A DNA stretch of 64,000 nt from Mastigias papua (Eukaryota; Cnidaria; Scyphozoa; Rhizostomeae; Mastigiidae): the NCBI GenBank assembly GCA_964019165.1, contig OZ025281.1:12521888-12585887 (forward strand), written 5' to 3'. The notes beneath the pieces are model-generated. The model did no database searches and was not told the origin of the DNA. It was given only the letters and a program-made list of their open reading frames with translations. The position numbers were made by a program, and so were the translations under genes. Shown here one piece after another: positions 45,001-57,696 of the stretch (positions within the stretch are counted from its first letter, which is position 1; every line of letters begins with the position of its first letter).

Positions 45001-45600
45001 TACAGTTCAGTCACTGTATAGAAGCATTATTAAACCACATTTCAGATTCTGCTGTTCGGTATGGGGAGTCTGCAGTGCTACCGCGCTTGATAAACTACAG
45101 AAACTACAAAATCACGCTGCTAGGATAGCTACAAATAGCCCTTACGATGCGCCGTCTCAGCCACTGCTAGAGAAAGGATGGCAACCTATAAAAGAACTTA
45201 TTAATATTGAAACGGCCATGATGGTGTATCGATCAATGAATAATGAAGCACCCAGCTACCTTACGAGTCTGTTCGAAAGGTCGTCTCAAAATACTGTTAG
45301 GAAGCTTCGAAATACAAAGATTGATCTTAATTTGCCTCTTTTTAAAACTTCCAGAGTCCATAAATGCTTCTCTTATAGAGGAGCACAACTCTGGAATAAT
45401 CTAAGTGCTGATGCCAAAAATGCGCAAACTCAATTTCAGTTCAAAAATGCATACTGTATCAGTAAGGAGTCCTTTGTTAACTCTGTTACTTTTTAATTAC
45501 ATTCAAATTTTCTTGTCTATTATATTATTGTATGTAGTTCTTATTGTAATTTCTTGTTTTATACGACTGTAATTAGATTATTTAGTTTCTTTATGTATAT
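45001..45600 (+). pseudogene. 5'-truncated LINE ORF2 C-terminus
   Basis: It starts YRSIIKPHFRFCCSVWGVC, then LQKLQNHAARIATNSPYDA, and after a shift MMVYRSMNNEAPSYLTSLFE and FSYRGAQLWNNLS to TAA at 45,494-45,496. This is the conserved C-terminal region of Jockey/CR1-type elements, homologous to 41,221-41,646. AT-rich 3' tail to about 45,600. Confidence 0.85.
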
Positions 45601-46669
45601 ATATATTTTTGCAGGGCAGTATAAAAATAAGTTCTTAGCTGCATGCTTTACCCTGCTTAAAGAATTTAAATTTGTGGTCCTTCAAGCACACCTTCTTTGA
45701 TCTTTGCAGGAGTTAGTCGAGGGTAGATATCTTTCATGACAATTTGGTTGGTTGCCCCTCATAGTTAAGTGAGGTCACAAAATTTTTTAAGATTCCAAGT
45801 TTAATATGCAGTGCAGGCCTTTCAATTAGTAAATTTGACGCGTGCTACCAATCGAGCGCGTGGGGTCGTTTGCGCGCTAAACATTCAATTGTGAGGGCTT
45901 TCCTTGGCACTTGGATATGAATCTTTGATAAAGCTGGCCAATCTTGCCAAATATTGTGCTCATCTCTAGCCCGGCTGTCCTACAGATATAGAAAGCAGCA
46001 GTACTTCGTATAGCCCTTCTGCATTCCAGTTAAATATCCAATCACCATTAAGTCACCTCCAGCATTCCATTGAAATTCATTATATCTGATCAGTGACAAA
46101 AAAGACTTAATTGTGTCATATGAATCGTATATCTTCCTTGAATAAGCCATTGGAATTTATATACCAAAGCCATATACCAATGGTGCACAAGCCAACAAAT
46201 GAGGGTGTAACAATCAAATGATCATGTATATATGCCTGTTCTAAAAATGAGGCTGACTCAGTTACTGATAGAATACTTTAAGTTGACATGTTGTGAAATC
46301 TCTATGTAATAAGCGTGTTAATTTCATAAAGGCTGTTCTAAAAATATGCCCGAATAAATTTGTAGTAGGAGAGATAACTTGGTTTGCTAAAAAGTAAATT
46401 GCATGAGAAACTAGTCCTGGGATTACCCTGATCGTCTAATGTAGCAAAAACTATAGTTACATGTAACATCAAAGTATAGACTTGTATGGCTGAATGCTGT
46501 CTTTTTTCTTTTTCTTTTCTTCCTTGTTTTGTTTTGTTTTGTTATGGCTTTTTTGACTATATTTGTAGTCATAATTATAGTTATAGTTATGTATTTAAGT
46601 CCCCAACTATAGTATTCACTATATTCTAGGGAAAGTACAATAGTAGGAAAATTTACAAATTACAAATTA
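45601..46669. other. Non-coding stretch
   Basis: No gene or clear repeat. A T-rich run occurs at about 46,500-46,550. Confidence 0.5.
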
Positions 46670-46930
46670 TAAGCTAATGTGTTTTCATCAATGATTTGAA
46701 GCAGTATATTTCCTTTGCACTCCTTTTGTCCAACCGTAAGTCATTCCATAAAGTGGGTCCTGCATATCCAAAAGACCGAGCACCAAGAGTCTTACATTTG
46801 CAACGACGAACTTTTAGCAGGAGTGCACTACCAGACCTCAGTGTCCTCGTAGGTATATGCCATCTAATCATCTCTTGCAAATAGGTTGGTGCCTCTCCTT
46901 ATAAACACTTGCTAAACATTACTTCTGTCT
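46670..46930 (-). pseudogene. LINE ORF2 C-terminal fragment
   Basis: The minus-strand reading APTYLQEMIRWHIPTRTLRS and GARSFGYAGPTLWNDLR ends FKSLMKTH. The RSFGYAGPTLWN block is the last conserved motif of CR1/L2-type polymerases. Only this end is present. Confidence 0.8.
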
Positions 46931-47490
46931 TTCAATCATTAATCATAAGACGGTTGGTGAGTGTGAGGACTCTTACCACCCCCGGATTTACTCCCGGTAG
47001 TTTAAGTACTTTTTTAGACACTAGAGTCTAGACTTAACGTGTGGTGAGCTGTTGTTGTTCGTGTATACGCCGCACAAATGTCTATGATATTCTAGAATGA
47101 GAAAGTGAAGAATATTCAGTACGCAATTGAAAAATCGCACAATTTTGGTGTTTATTTCTGTTCCTTGTGTAGCATATTGGTGTTCTATGTCTTAAATTAA
47201 ACTGTGTTTTATGTCGTGTCGCTTTACTTTTGATGTTGCGTTTTGGAATGGCGTATTTGTGTTAATTCCTGTTGTGTATGTAACTCGCTTGTAGTGTCAG
47301 TATCACTCTTTCCTGGCGATGTGTTTGTCCCTGTCAACATGTATTGTGCTTTGACGTAACGAATGTTGTATAGTGCTTACGATTATATTACGTGTGTTTT
47401 AGTATTTGATTCAGTTAGTCAGTGAATTCAGTTCTTACGGTTACAAATATAAGCCACATACGAAGAGCAGTTTCCTTGCGTTATATCTAA
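46931..47490. other. Non-coding stretch
   Basis: No gene recognised. Confidence 0.5.
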
Positions 47491-47491
47491 C

Positions 47492-47520
47492 TTAGGCCTA
47501 GGCCTATGGCCTAGGCTTAA
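47492..47520. repeat. Short perfect hairpin sequence
   Basis: TTAGGCCTAGGCC, then TAT, then GGCCTAGGC-TTAA forms an inverted repeat of 12-13 bp arms directly at the 3' boundary of the adjacent LINE fragment. Confidence 0.7.
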
Positions 47521-47523
47521 AGA

Positions 47524-48470
47524 CTAAAGACCAATCACCGGCCACCCGAAGTGAGACCCCTTGTACGTTACACTTGTCTCCTGAATATCGTGTGCATGCC
47601 ACATGAGCATCCAAACTATAATATCATTAACACATTGCTCCATTGCAATAACACTTTCAGCGGTAGATTTAGTGTCAGGATTAAATGATATATATAATTG
47701 ATGATAATCAGCATGGACGAAAGGAAGACTTTTGCTAATCATATCATAGAGAGAGCTAGTGTACGTAACAAAGCGTATGGGCACAAGGTAGCTGCCTTGG
47801 GGGCACCCCACAGGTAAAATTATTTGGTTCAGAACAAACATCTTTTACAAGAACTTTTTCCTGTCTAACATCCAGGTAAGGTTTGAACCATTTAAGCACA
47901 GTTCCAGATGTTCCAAATTGACCTTCAAGTGCTGAAAATAAGACGCTATACGAAACACTGCCAAAAGCTGCACTCAGATCAAGCAGCACAAGCAGAGTAA
48001 CATTTTGACTGTCCATACTCTCAAACATATCTGACTGAACTTTAAGTAAAGCTGTTTCTGTACTGTGATATTTCCTATAGGACGAAGCATGACTTGGTAT
48101 TAATCCATTGCACTCATTTTGGTCTCTCAGTTGAGTGACAACTGCACTTTCGACAAGTTTCGACAAATAAGGCAAATTACTGACAGGCCTAAAGTTCTTG
48201 AAAATGAGGTCCAGTCCAAATTTTTTTAGCAGAGGTATAACCAGAGCGCATTTCCAGGTAATGTGGAAGTATCCTAAGCGAAGATACAGGTTGATAATTG
48301 ATGTTATGATGGAAAGCAATAAGTCAAGACATTTCTTGAGCAACCAGGTTAGGATTGACCCAAACTACAACTCTTGCTTGCAGATTTCGTGATTATTTTC
48401 TTGACCTCATCTTCAGTCAGCAGGTTAAATTCAGAGAAAGGAATATTAAGGTCTTTTGCCTTCATTTCTT
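47524..48470 (-). pseudogene. LINE reverse transcriptase fragment (CR1/L2-type), frameshifted
   Basis: The minus-strand frame begins LTEDEVKKIITKSASKS at about 48,410, then LLKKCLDLLLSIITSIINL, KNFRPVSNLPYLSKLVESAV, YHSTETALLKVQSDMFESM, LVLLDLSAAFGSVSYSVLF (first Asp), and after a shift VGCPQGSYLVP and FVHADYHQLYISF. The YADD box has decayed to HADY, and Q replaces nothing essential in CPQGS, but the polymerase cannot be active. 5' and 3' ends missing. Confidence 0.87.
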
Positions 48471-51400
48471 ACAAGGCGGACTGCAGCCTCTGTCGCTATC
48501 TCCAGCAACTGCATCCTAGCCCCTATGTGAATAAGCTACATACTGTATAACATAGCATATAGTTGTAAATTAAATAATGTGAAGTCACTATTCCATCACA
48601 ACACTCAGAATTAGGAACTGAAAGCTGGACTCGCTACAGCGTTTGACGTGATTTCTCACTTTCACTTACTTGTACTTGTATTACTTGCATTTATTGTATT
48701 AACTCCAACTTACTAATTTTCAAGTCAAGAAAATGGACTTTTCAGAAGAGAATTTTCAGTTCTAAGAAGACTGCTGATTTCAACCAAACTACTTTCTACA
48801 TCCAGCTCGCCATTACCCACATCATACATTTGATATGCCTATAGTACTTAGACAATGAAAGTAATTGATTCAAAGATTTTCCTTCATTTGTCTTGTCTGG
48901 AATTGGTTACGGGTCAGAGAACAATTTTATTGTTTGATATAGAAAGTTGAGATTGCATTTCCTTGACCGTCGCTCGACTGATTCCTCGCTTCTTGGGTAG
49001 ATGTTGTGGTGTGGCAGAAGGAGCAACGTAAATCCGATGGCAAGATGGAGGATAAGACATGTGGTATGTAGAAGCTTGACTTTGATTTCCATTTATTTGA
49101 TACAAACATCATGCTTGTATTAATAGTCTGGCAATTTTATCTCGCACAATGGGTATGCTTCACCTGCCCACTGAAACGAGTAGATCCGTGCTATTCCAGG
49201 TGGCCGGCTATCGGTAAGTGTAATGTTCTGCTAAAGCTCAAGTCTGTTTCGGTGCCAAGTTTTGTGCAGCTCGTAAGTTACCGATGACATTTTGCCACTT
49301 AATGTAAATTCATATGAAAGTTGTAGTTTGTTGTCATATGAAGGCACAAGGAAGCAGGCCCAGTATAGAAAATTAGTTGCAAAAAGAGAGAGTACGGAAG
49401 ACATCTACCTGACAACATCATTCATATGAGAATTGAGTTCAATGATGAAGTAAGATTCCAATGGCTATAAATGTCATGTACGAATGTTTTCCCCTATTAC
49501 TTTTGCCCCAAATATCTAACGACATCTGTTGAACATTTTGCATAAATGGCCTTCGTCCCAGATTTTACTCTTTGTTTTTGGTGTGGGAATGTTATTCTCT
49601 TGTCATTTTCGGCGCATATGAAGGTTAGGAGTACAAAAATTGCATAGGAAATAATATGCAACATTTGTTGAGAGATTATGTTACGTCATGACACGTATGC
49701 GTGTAGAAGCAGCCAATATCTCCTAAGGGTGATGCTCCCCGCGCTTTGCAAAGAATGAAGATTGCCCTTGTTCGATATTGTCAATTTAATGCAATTTTGT
49801 CAAAAGAGTTGTGTATAAAGTCCATTAAGACACTGCGATGATATTTTCCCTGACATTTTTCAGAGTAAAATTAGTGTATTCCATGCTTTTCTTGAAACTT
49901 GACTGACTCTTTCACGGAGAAAAACTTACTTATACATTGTTGACTGGGACAAGACAGTAACGTTCCTGTGAAATTCGAAGGGATTGGATACACTCAGAAA
50001 AGTATTCCCGCAGAATATATTTTTACAGATAGTATTCCGTGCAGTTAAATTTTCGAACAATCTCCCTTGTGCAAGCCTCCTGCTTTCAATTGTTTGGCAA
50101 TAACAATGCAAGTGCAGTGAGTGCAGACTTCTATTGTTTATGACTGTTCACCAGTAAAATATTCAAAGCAATATGACCGTATAACGTTGCTAGCTACTCA
50201 GTTTTGCAAAACAGTATATGATAAATTTGCCAGTCAATATGAACAATAACGTTTGAGTTTCAAAAATATATGCTTCAATTCGTTTTATATTTTTACCAAA
50301 TGGAATTAAGAGGTAAATGTCAACTGCCTAAGATGCAATGAAATAGTCTGAAGTGGGTGAAATATGGCATTGTCATTGTAGGAAATTTACTATAGAGATC
50401 GTCATGTTTCTTTACTTCATTCGTAGCTTGTAGAACAGCACCAAAAGCACGATGATTCAATAGAAACTAAACGGACATTCAACTGCCTTCATTTCTAACA
50501 AAATATACCTGAGAAACCTGACATCCTGCACAAAGAGTTATTATGCAATGCTGTTTTGGAATATATTACCAATATTGGCTTGAGGTCTATTTACTCTATC
50601 CATACTGCGTCTTTTGATTGCACAAAGTAGGCCCATAGCCAGGGGGGGGCATTGCTAGAGGGCAAAGGTACTCCGAACAAGCAATTACCAATCTGCGTAG
50701 CGACGTATGGGTACCTATGGGAAGCTTGTTAGCCTCATTTGGTAATATATGAGGACCCACCGTAGTTGGTAACAACTCATAGCGAAACAAAGCAACTGTA
50801 CTGACTTAACCATAGGATGTCTCTTTGAAACATTGTACAAATACACGAAGAAATTAACTCAAAATTGACTTCCATAGAGTAAGAAGTATACAAGAATCTT
50901 TCTTGCATATAAGAGATACGCAAGGCCGCACTCTTTTTGACTGCGTTCACTTATAGACTTAAGGGAGAATCATTTCTGCCCAAGGCGGAAATTTTATGAA
51001 AAGTAGGTGATGATGAGCTGGGGCAAATAGAAAAACCACGATATAATGAACCTGTTTATGATTTGTAGGCCCTCTACTTGCTACTATGAAACGTTTATTT
51101 TGTAGTCTGTTTGCACTGGAGGAAAATCTGAGAAATTAAAAATGAAAAATGCTAAAAAGCAAAATGCTGTTAGTATATTCCTATGTGTTGGTATAGTCCT
51201 ATATTTGTCTGGGGGCACTGAAGCAGAATTCAAAGCTGTAACTAGTCGTGCACCCTTCCACCTTGGCTATAGGCCTGGCACGCAGATGGTTGCAGCTAGT
51301 TGGACTTACGTCCATTAGATTCAAAGTAATTAGCCCAGTAGATACCCTTGGTTTCGTTTTGATTTTTTCTATGTAGAATGTACGTATCTCTATGTGAAAC

Positions 51401-51783
51401 TATCATATCCTTAAGATTCATAGGGCGTGAAGCTGGCAGATTTTATGTAGCTTTGTTCCTAGATTTTCATTCTTCACAATCCATGCTAGACTTCCATTTC
51501 CTAATAGTTTGCGCTGTCATTGCTTTGTAGCAAGTAACACAACAGCTCAATAGGATTGTTTAAAGTTGAAACAGTTGAACAATCATGTAATCGAAGAGTT
51601 CTAACAGCTGTCAGCTATGTTTGAGCGAAGTATAAATAAATGCAGTTTCGAATAGATGTCATAAAATGATGTATGCTCATATTAATTGTCTTAGACTTTT
51701 CACATATTCCATGAATTATTTTGAATTGATGTTATAATAAGAAAGAGTAAACAAAGCAAACTGTTTTGCAACTTTCTTTCTAG
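48471..51783. other. Long non-coding stretch
   Basis: Three kilobases without a convincing exon. Minus-strand ORFs at 48,907-49,112 overlap one another in three frames, and 50,596-50,790 has no domain. No repeat family recognised. Confidence 0.5.
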
Positions 51784-51876
51784 TGATAAAGAACGCACCT
51801 CGGATTTTATTTAATCTATCCCCTGGAGCCACGGTTAATATTGAAAGTATTTGTAATTCATCTCTTTCTAGCAGTG
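51784..51876 (+). CDS. Candidate mini-exon, phase 1-1 (31 codons)
   Basis: The acceptor CAACTTTCTTTCTAG precedes 93 nt and the donor AGTG|GTAAGT follows, both near consensus. It reads IKNAPRILFNLSPGATVNIE then SICNSSLSSS. The phase agrees with the NACHT exon acceptor at 54,461, and it lies 2.6 kb upstream on the same strand, so it may be a linker or N-terminal exon of that gene. The TVNIESICNSS segment is beta-prone. Confidence 0.5.
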
Positions 51877-53416
51877 GTAAGTGAAAAGTTTGTAATTTTG
51901 GCTTTCTGGGTGTTGTAGCTTGTTAGAAATATACCAAACGCATCCAACAAAAATAAAAAGCCTTTTGCGATTATTTATTAACAGTTAGATGAATTCATCT
52001 TTGATTTACAGGAGTACCCACGAAATAAAATCACTGCAGTTATTGTACAAATGTAAAACACTTCTATTTGTTTTCACTGTAACTTTCAATGTAGACATTA
52101 CATTTAGCTTACGTAGGCTATATAAGTTGTAAATATTGTATCATATGGCATTAGTAAAGGTTGTAATAGATACTGTTGATTTTGCAGAATACATATTACA
52201 TTTACAACTATCACTGCTAAAAGGTGACCTGTAACTAGCTAGCATGAAGTACTTTAAACTGGAACAGATAAATAGCTGGGGAATTATATAGAGGGTTGTT
52301 GAAAACATGCAAAAAAGCCAAGCACACAATATAAATCTTAAAGATAATATAGGTCTGGGCTTGTCCATGCATTATCTTAACAGCAGAGGATTTAGTAGGT
52401 TTCATAAAGTTAAATCATAGATAGCTTGGAAATGAGATTTATTGTGTTGTCCTTGTCAACAGCTAGGAAGATGCACTGTCAAAAGATGAAAGACATTAAT
52501 TTTCAAAAAAGTTCCTCGAGAGATCTGTGTACTGAACTCTCAAATCAGAGACTAACTTCGGATCCTTGGAAGTGTCCCTGCATTGCTGTTAAGATTAGTT
52601 GCAAATCCTATCAATTAGTTCTAGAATATACAACCAGATTTTTTAAAGGTCGTAAGGGTAAAGCAGGATGTACATCATTTCCGGTTATGAATGAGGGCGA
52701 CGGGGAGCTTGGAATATCTGCAATTGGCATAGCAACGGAGCTGCAACGCCATGAGTGCCGAACTTGTCCAAGACAACAAGAATAAGAAAGCATTTTCAAA
52801 CTTGATTAAGATCGCTTCATGTCTCTCGATTACAGGTACAAGTAGAGCTTTGAAAAATGCGAAATTGTATAATCAATACCCTTCCTGCTTATAGGTTTAT
52901 TGTCAGAAAAATACGGGTACTGATAGAGATTTGTTCAGCTCCAGATGTGAAAGTCGTAGAAATTTTCATAATCATTCAACTGCCCATATTATTTTGGAAG
53001 AAATAGTCTGATTAGATTGTTAATAAACGTCTGTCTTTGTTGCTGTATGTTTAAAAGTAGCCTGGCCAGCTGTTAAAACACTGTATACTACATGCAGATT
53101 CTGAAATAATTGCCAAAATTACTCTTGAAATAGGAAACAGTTTATGAAAGTTTGAATTTAAAATTATCAAAAGAAATATAGAACATCAAGCTACAGAAAA
53201 AGTCATCGAGTTGCTTTGAATCAGAGTTTAAGGCGGTTTTGATTTAACTTCTGGAATGCAACGGACAGTATTGAAAATAAAGGACTAAAGCTTTATTTAC
53301 AATTGTCCTGTGTTGATTGCAAGTAGTTTGATTATTTTGATGATGACGATGATCACTATGATTTTGACTTTGATTACAGAGATTTTGATACTGGATAAAT
53401 TTACTGTGCCTTGCAG
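51877..53416. other. Intron-like stretch
   Basis: The 119-codon ORF 52426-52785 has no domain. A possible alternative terminal exon after GATTACAG at 52,836 reads TSRALKNAKLYNQYPSCL and stops. Otherwise nothing. Confidence 0.4.
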
Positions 53417-53473
53417 AAACGAAAGCTGATGCTGGGTATCATTCAGGCAGTCAGAGAGTGACGTCACAAGCAG
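53417..53473 (+). CDS. Candidate mini-exon, phase 1-1 (19 codons)
   Basis: The acceptor TGTGCCTTGCAG precedes 57 nt and the donor GCAG|GTGATT follows. It reads TKADAGYHSGSQRVTSQA. It is similar to VQETADANYGS at 35,932 and phase-compatible with both the 51.8-kb exon and the NACHT exon. Confidence 0.45.
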
Positions 53474-54460
53474 GTGATTTTGATGGCATTGATAAGCTTG
53501 ATTAAGAAGTCTGAAATGTACTGAAAAACCTGACAGCTTTGCTCAACCTAATGAATTAGCAAAGGTCTTAGATGTGTATTGATTGTAAGTAAAACTCTAC
53601 CAGATTTCTATAGTATATTCAAGTTTGAACACATGGATGAAAACAAACGTAGGATCATGTGATGAACGTAAGTGGGATAGAATTGCAAATAGGCTTTCCA
53701 TTTAATTGGCCAACCGCAACATGCATAAGGATATTTAGTTTAGAATAGTACGCGATATTTTATTGAAATGGCATCATAGAGCTTCCAAGGTGATATTTTC
53801 AGTTCCACAAACTTATGCCAACCCAAAACAAAAGCATCGCCCGCCATTTTTGCTAGCTAGAGACATAAAATACTGGCAATGGGCTTGATTCGATTTGATG
53901 TATATCTGTCTTTCATCTCACTCTGTAAGAGTACTTATAATTTGGTTAACATGTTATTTCTTGCAGTGTATCTCATACTGCAATACTTACCATCAAGGCA
54001 ATCACTATCATCTAAAGTATTTCTAAAGCTTTCCACTACAGACCACTTTTTGATTTGCTACTTGGTGTAAGACATTTGCTCTAGTGTATATATTATGATT
54101 GCGTTATACAATCTTGATACAGCAATCATTTAACTTTCTGTTTGATTAACTTTCTATTTGGCTTTACATAAATCATTTGTATATTTTGAAGTCAGTTTAC
54201 AGTAGGGCTGAAAAACCCGACCTAGTGTCAGACAAAACAATTTATATTTTCATTTCGACTCAATGCTGGATAGCTGCCTATTTGCCAATCATAGGGCCAA
54301 CTGGACACAGCATTCACCTTTCAGTCGTTATCCGACGTTTCATACTCTCAGGAGTGTCGGAAGAGAAGAGAGTGATAGAATGTCACTTCCTTTTCGAGCT
54401 ATAGTAAAGTTCTGTAGTACAAAAAGGCTACTCAAATTTATCTTTTTGTATTTTGCTTAG
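53474..54460. other. Intron-like stretch with MITE remnant
   Basis: 54,290-54,375 (CACCTTTCAGTCGTTATCCGAC, GTTTCATACTCTCAGGAGTG) is a piece of the 28.8-kb fold-back family, so ORFs 54177-54404 and 54263-54460 are not genes. Confidence 0.55.
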
Positions 54461-56175
54461 ATGACTTGAGGAGAAAGTATGACATATTAACCAAAAGCCA
54501 CGGAACTCCATGTTGGAGTGATCATTGCATTGTCACAAAAGTGGTTCCAATCCAACAATTTGACATTGAATTAACAATGACACTGAAGACACAATATCAC
54601 CTCAATGGCAACGAGGAAAGTTTGTCAAAAAGTCCAAACACAATTAAGCTGGACCGATTGATCGATGATACAACACGAGTCACTTTTATAAGTGGAATTC
54701 CGGGAAGTGGCAAATCGGTGCTTTCCAAGCAGATCGTCAATGCTTGGGCAAATCGGAAATTGTACAGAAACTTTGAGTTATGTCTATACTTCGAATGTAG
54801 CGAATTGAACAAGCATTTTGTTTGTGATCCCAGAAGGAAAGAACTATGCAGTCAAAAAGAAAGTCTCCAGGAGTTCATTAATAAGAAGTTGGATGGCTTG
54901 AGCTCCAAAAATCTTCTCATAGTTATAGATGGTGTTGACGAATTGCATGATGTTAGCTGCGAGAAATCTGTGATACATCAGTTTCTTGATATTAAGCAAG
55001 GCTACGGATCATCCAAGGTAATCATAACAGGGCGACCTCACACGATAAGTGTACTCTCAAAACTTATGATCGATTCTGGAGGATATAAAATACTGGAAAT
55101 AAACGAGCTAGATGACCAAAGCATCAGAAATTGCATATCTAAATTTTTCACACACTACAAGGAAAGGGAGTCAATTTGCAGCACCATTACCTCGCTGGGG
55201 AACATCCGTCCATTGTTGCGAGTAGCACAATTCTTACACGGTATTTGTTGTATTTTTATCTCCAATGGAAGAGGCGAGCCTAGGAACGAAGCTGAAATAT
55301 ACACATGGACACTGTATCTATACCTAAAGCAGCATTTCTTCGAAAGAGAGAAAATTAACGATAAGCGACTCGCTTCTACCGTGTTCGAACGGTATAGTAA
55401 AACAATACTATATATTTCGGAAATCGCGTTCGATGTGTACTCAAAGGGCACTGTCGTCTTTAAGAAAGAAGAGTACAGATATTTCTTTGGTACATACTAT
55501 AAGGAAGAAGCTTCAGATGGGGAGAGGAGGATAATCGACTCAATCTTTACAGATGCCTCAGATAATCGTAAAGATCTGCGTCAATTCTTACCAGTAATGT
55601 TCTTGGAATATTTATCTGCAATTCATGTCTATAATATCTCAAATGAGGGGAATCAAAATGCAACTATTGGGAGGCTTTTGAGCACGGAATTATTTGGCAG
55701 TGTTCGCTTGGCTTGTGCTCTGTATGGGGGAGTCTGTGAAGATGGAATCATAAGAGATTTGCTTGTATGTCTGGAAAAAGTAGGAAAGAACAAGAAAACC
55801 TGGATTCACTATAATTTTGAAAGAAGAGAGTATTCTAAGTACTTTGTTTTTAACGTTATCAACTTAACTCTTGCACCTCAATGCAACGAGAAAACAAGAT
55901 TCTCGATATCAATTGATTTCCTGTGTCAGTATTTGTTCCCAGATTTCAGGGGTATCTACACTTTGAGGTGCATTTTGAAATTGTTTCATAGGTTATCAGA
56001 TATAGTTTCTCTTAGAGAATCTGTGGATAGGAAGAAAATAGATCATTTAACTAAGGTCCTCAAAGACATTGGAGTACAAGAGAGTGATATCCAAGCTGCT
56101 TTCGGCTCTGGTGGGGCTCCTTCCGGAATTGTACGTACCACTGATCTGTCAGCAGTTCTCATCCCCCACAAATGA
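54461..56175 (+). CDS. NACHT-domain (NLR-type) protein, terminal exon
   Basis: The acceptor TTTTTGTATTTTGCTTAG ends at 54460. AT completes a phase-1 codon, then DLRRKYDILTK opens a 570-residue frame to TGA at 56173-56175. No ATG starts it, so earlier exons must supply the N-terminus. Numbering from 54466, Walker A is GIPGSGKS (77-84), Walker B LLIVIDGVDEL (150-160, with D155, D158 and E159), and the sensor-1 Arg lies in VIITGRP (185-191). ANRKLYRNFELCLYFECSEL is typical of the NLR NACHT core. The C-terminal 350 residues are helical, without recognisable LRR, WD40 or TPR repeats. NACHT proteins are nucleotide-switch oligomerising sensors, often in innate immunity. No frameshift. Confidence 0.88.
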
Positions 56176-57363
56176 ATACATGTTGACGAGCAGAAGCAGT
56201 ATTGGAAAGTAAGCTGAAAGTCTGATAAGGAAGTTAGAAGTTTGTAAATTGAAGTCTGTATTTAGAAAGAATCTGCGATTTCTGTAGATTCTTTGAACAA
56301 AAGAATAGACTCGAGGGATAAATTCATATTGGAATATTGGGACTTCCACATTGGCAAAGGTATTATGCAAGAGCGTTGATTTACTGGGGAAATATCATTT
56401 AGTCATAAATTGTGATAGCTGAACCGGAGTGAAGCTGATGATTCTCTTGGTGAAGATTCTATGTCAAGTTGATGTAGTGATAGCATTTGTAAAAGGGATC
56501 TGGCGAGAGTTGTAGAATGTGCTATGCTTTACCCGCATACTGAAAAAATGGTCTGAGGGAATAGCAGACGTGATCAACATGAGAAAGAAGGGTAGAAGTT
56601 AGGAATTACAAAAATCATTGGTATCTGAAGGGATCACGAAGGAATGGAGAAGGTAAGAGGATTTAAAATTCAGTCAAGACCAGTGTTCATATAGTCACGT
56701 TGGTCGTAGGAATGAGGGACTGGCATTATTAGCATGCGTAGTGAGCACAAAGCGTGTTTACTTCGATTAGCTTCACGTTCGCTCACTCAGTTGTTGAATT
56801 CAGCTGAAATACTGAGCATATTATAGTAATGTCGTCGCATTTCAAACAATACCAAGGCAGTAAAAATCCCTGCTACTCGCTGTAGTCGCGTGGAAATGTT
56901 GACAAGGCAAGCCAGTCCCTCAGCACTCGACAAAAGCGACTAGCTAGCGCTTTTAAAGTGACTGAGTGGAAACTTACCTATACATCCAGGCGTTTTACCT
57001 ATTATAAAACATTTTTTCATATGGGTGCAGCAAAGCAGTATCTTCGTTGAACCTTTCTTTCATGTTGAGAGAACAAAAGTTTTAACTATATGAATGCATG
57101 TGCATGATGAGTATTATGTAATGAGACAGGCGGGGAGAGCCTGGAAATGAAGGACAGCTAAGCAGAGCATAGCAAGCTAATCTCCATCAAATGTATATAA
57201 TCTTCGCTTCAAGTCTGCAATTATTCGACAAGAAGACTGAGGCTATATTTCATTTTCTAGCGTTCGTGTGGCTTGCAATCTTTATAAGGACTCTTTGATG
57301 GTAAGATCTTCCTTTAAATTTGTAGTTACTTTTGATATGACGTGCTAAATGTTTTTGCTACAG
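56176..57363. other. Non-coding stretch downstream of the NACHT exon
   Basis: Probably 3' untranslated and intergenic sequence. No gene recognised before the next acceptor. Confidence 0.5.
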
Positions 57364-57577
57364 TCTAAGAGATGCAGTGCACAGGGGAAAATTAGATAAA
57401 ACTCGTGGTTATGGAAAGCTTTGTGTAGAGTACAATGGGATTTTGCATAATTTTGCAATTACAGATGCAGATATTAGAAACAGGATAATTAGACGTTCTG
57501 TTTTTTATTTTCAATATCCGGTGATAAAGATAGTGGACAATATTTCACCATTTGTTCATACGGTACCATTAGCTTGA
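57364..57577 (+). CDS. Candidate terminal exon of unknown gene
   Basis: The acceptor GTTTTTGCTACAG ends at 57363. In phase 2 the frame reads LRDAVHRGKLDKTRGYGK, LCVEYNGILHNFAITDAD and onward for about 70 codons to a stop at 57575-57577. AATAAAAT lies 60 bp further. The frame has protein-like composition, but I recognise no family. It could be an alternative 3' end of the NACHT transcript or a separate gene. Confidence 0.4.
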
Positions 57578-57696
57578 TGATGGTGCTGGATATATGGTGA
57601 ATTATTGTAAATCATCCTCATGAAAGGGTATTGAAATAAAATTAAAATACACGTCTGCCTGTTCCAATTCCTATTAGATACAAATTCTAATTTACA

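Noticed and set aside
48907..49112. Small minus-strand gene
   Set aside because: Three overlapping frames of similar length are open, a sign of base composition rather than coding.
52426..52785. A 119-codon gene upstream of the NACHT exon
   Set aside because: No domain, no supporting splice sites, and overlapping frames are open on the other strand.
54177..54460. Coding exon immediately before the NACHT exon
   Set aside because: The sequence is a fold-back MITE remnant and is followed by a clear splice acceptor.
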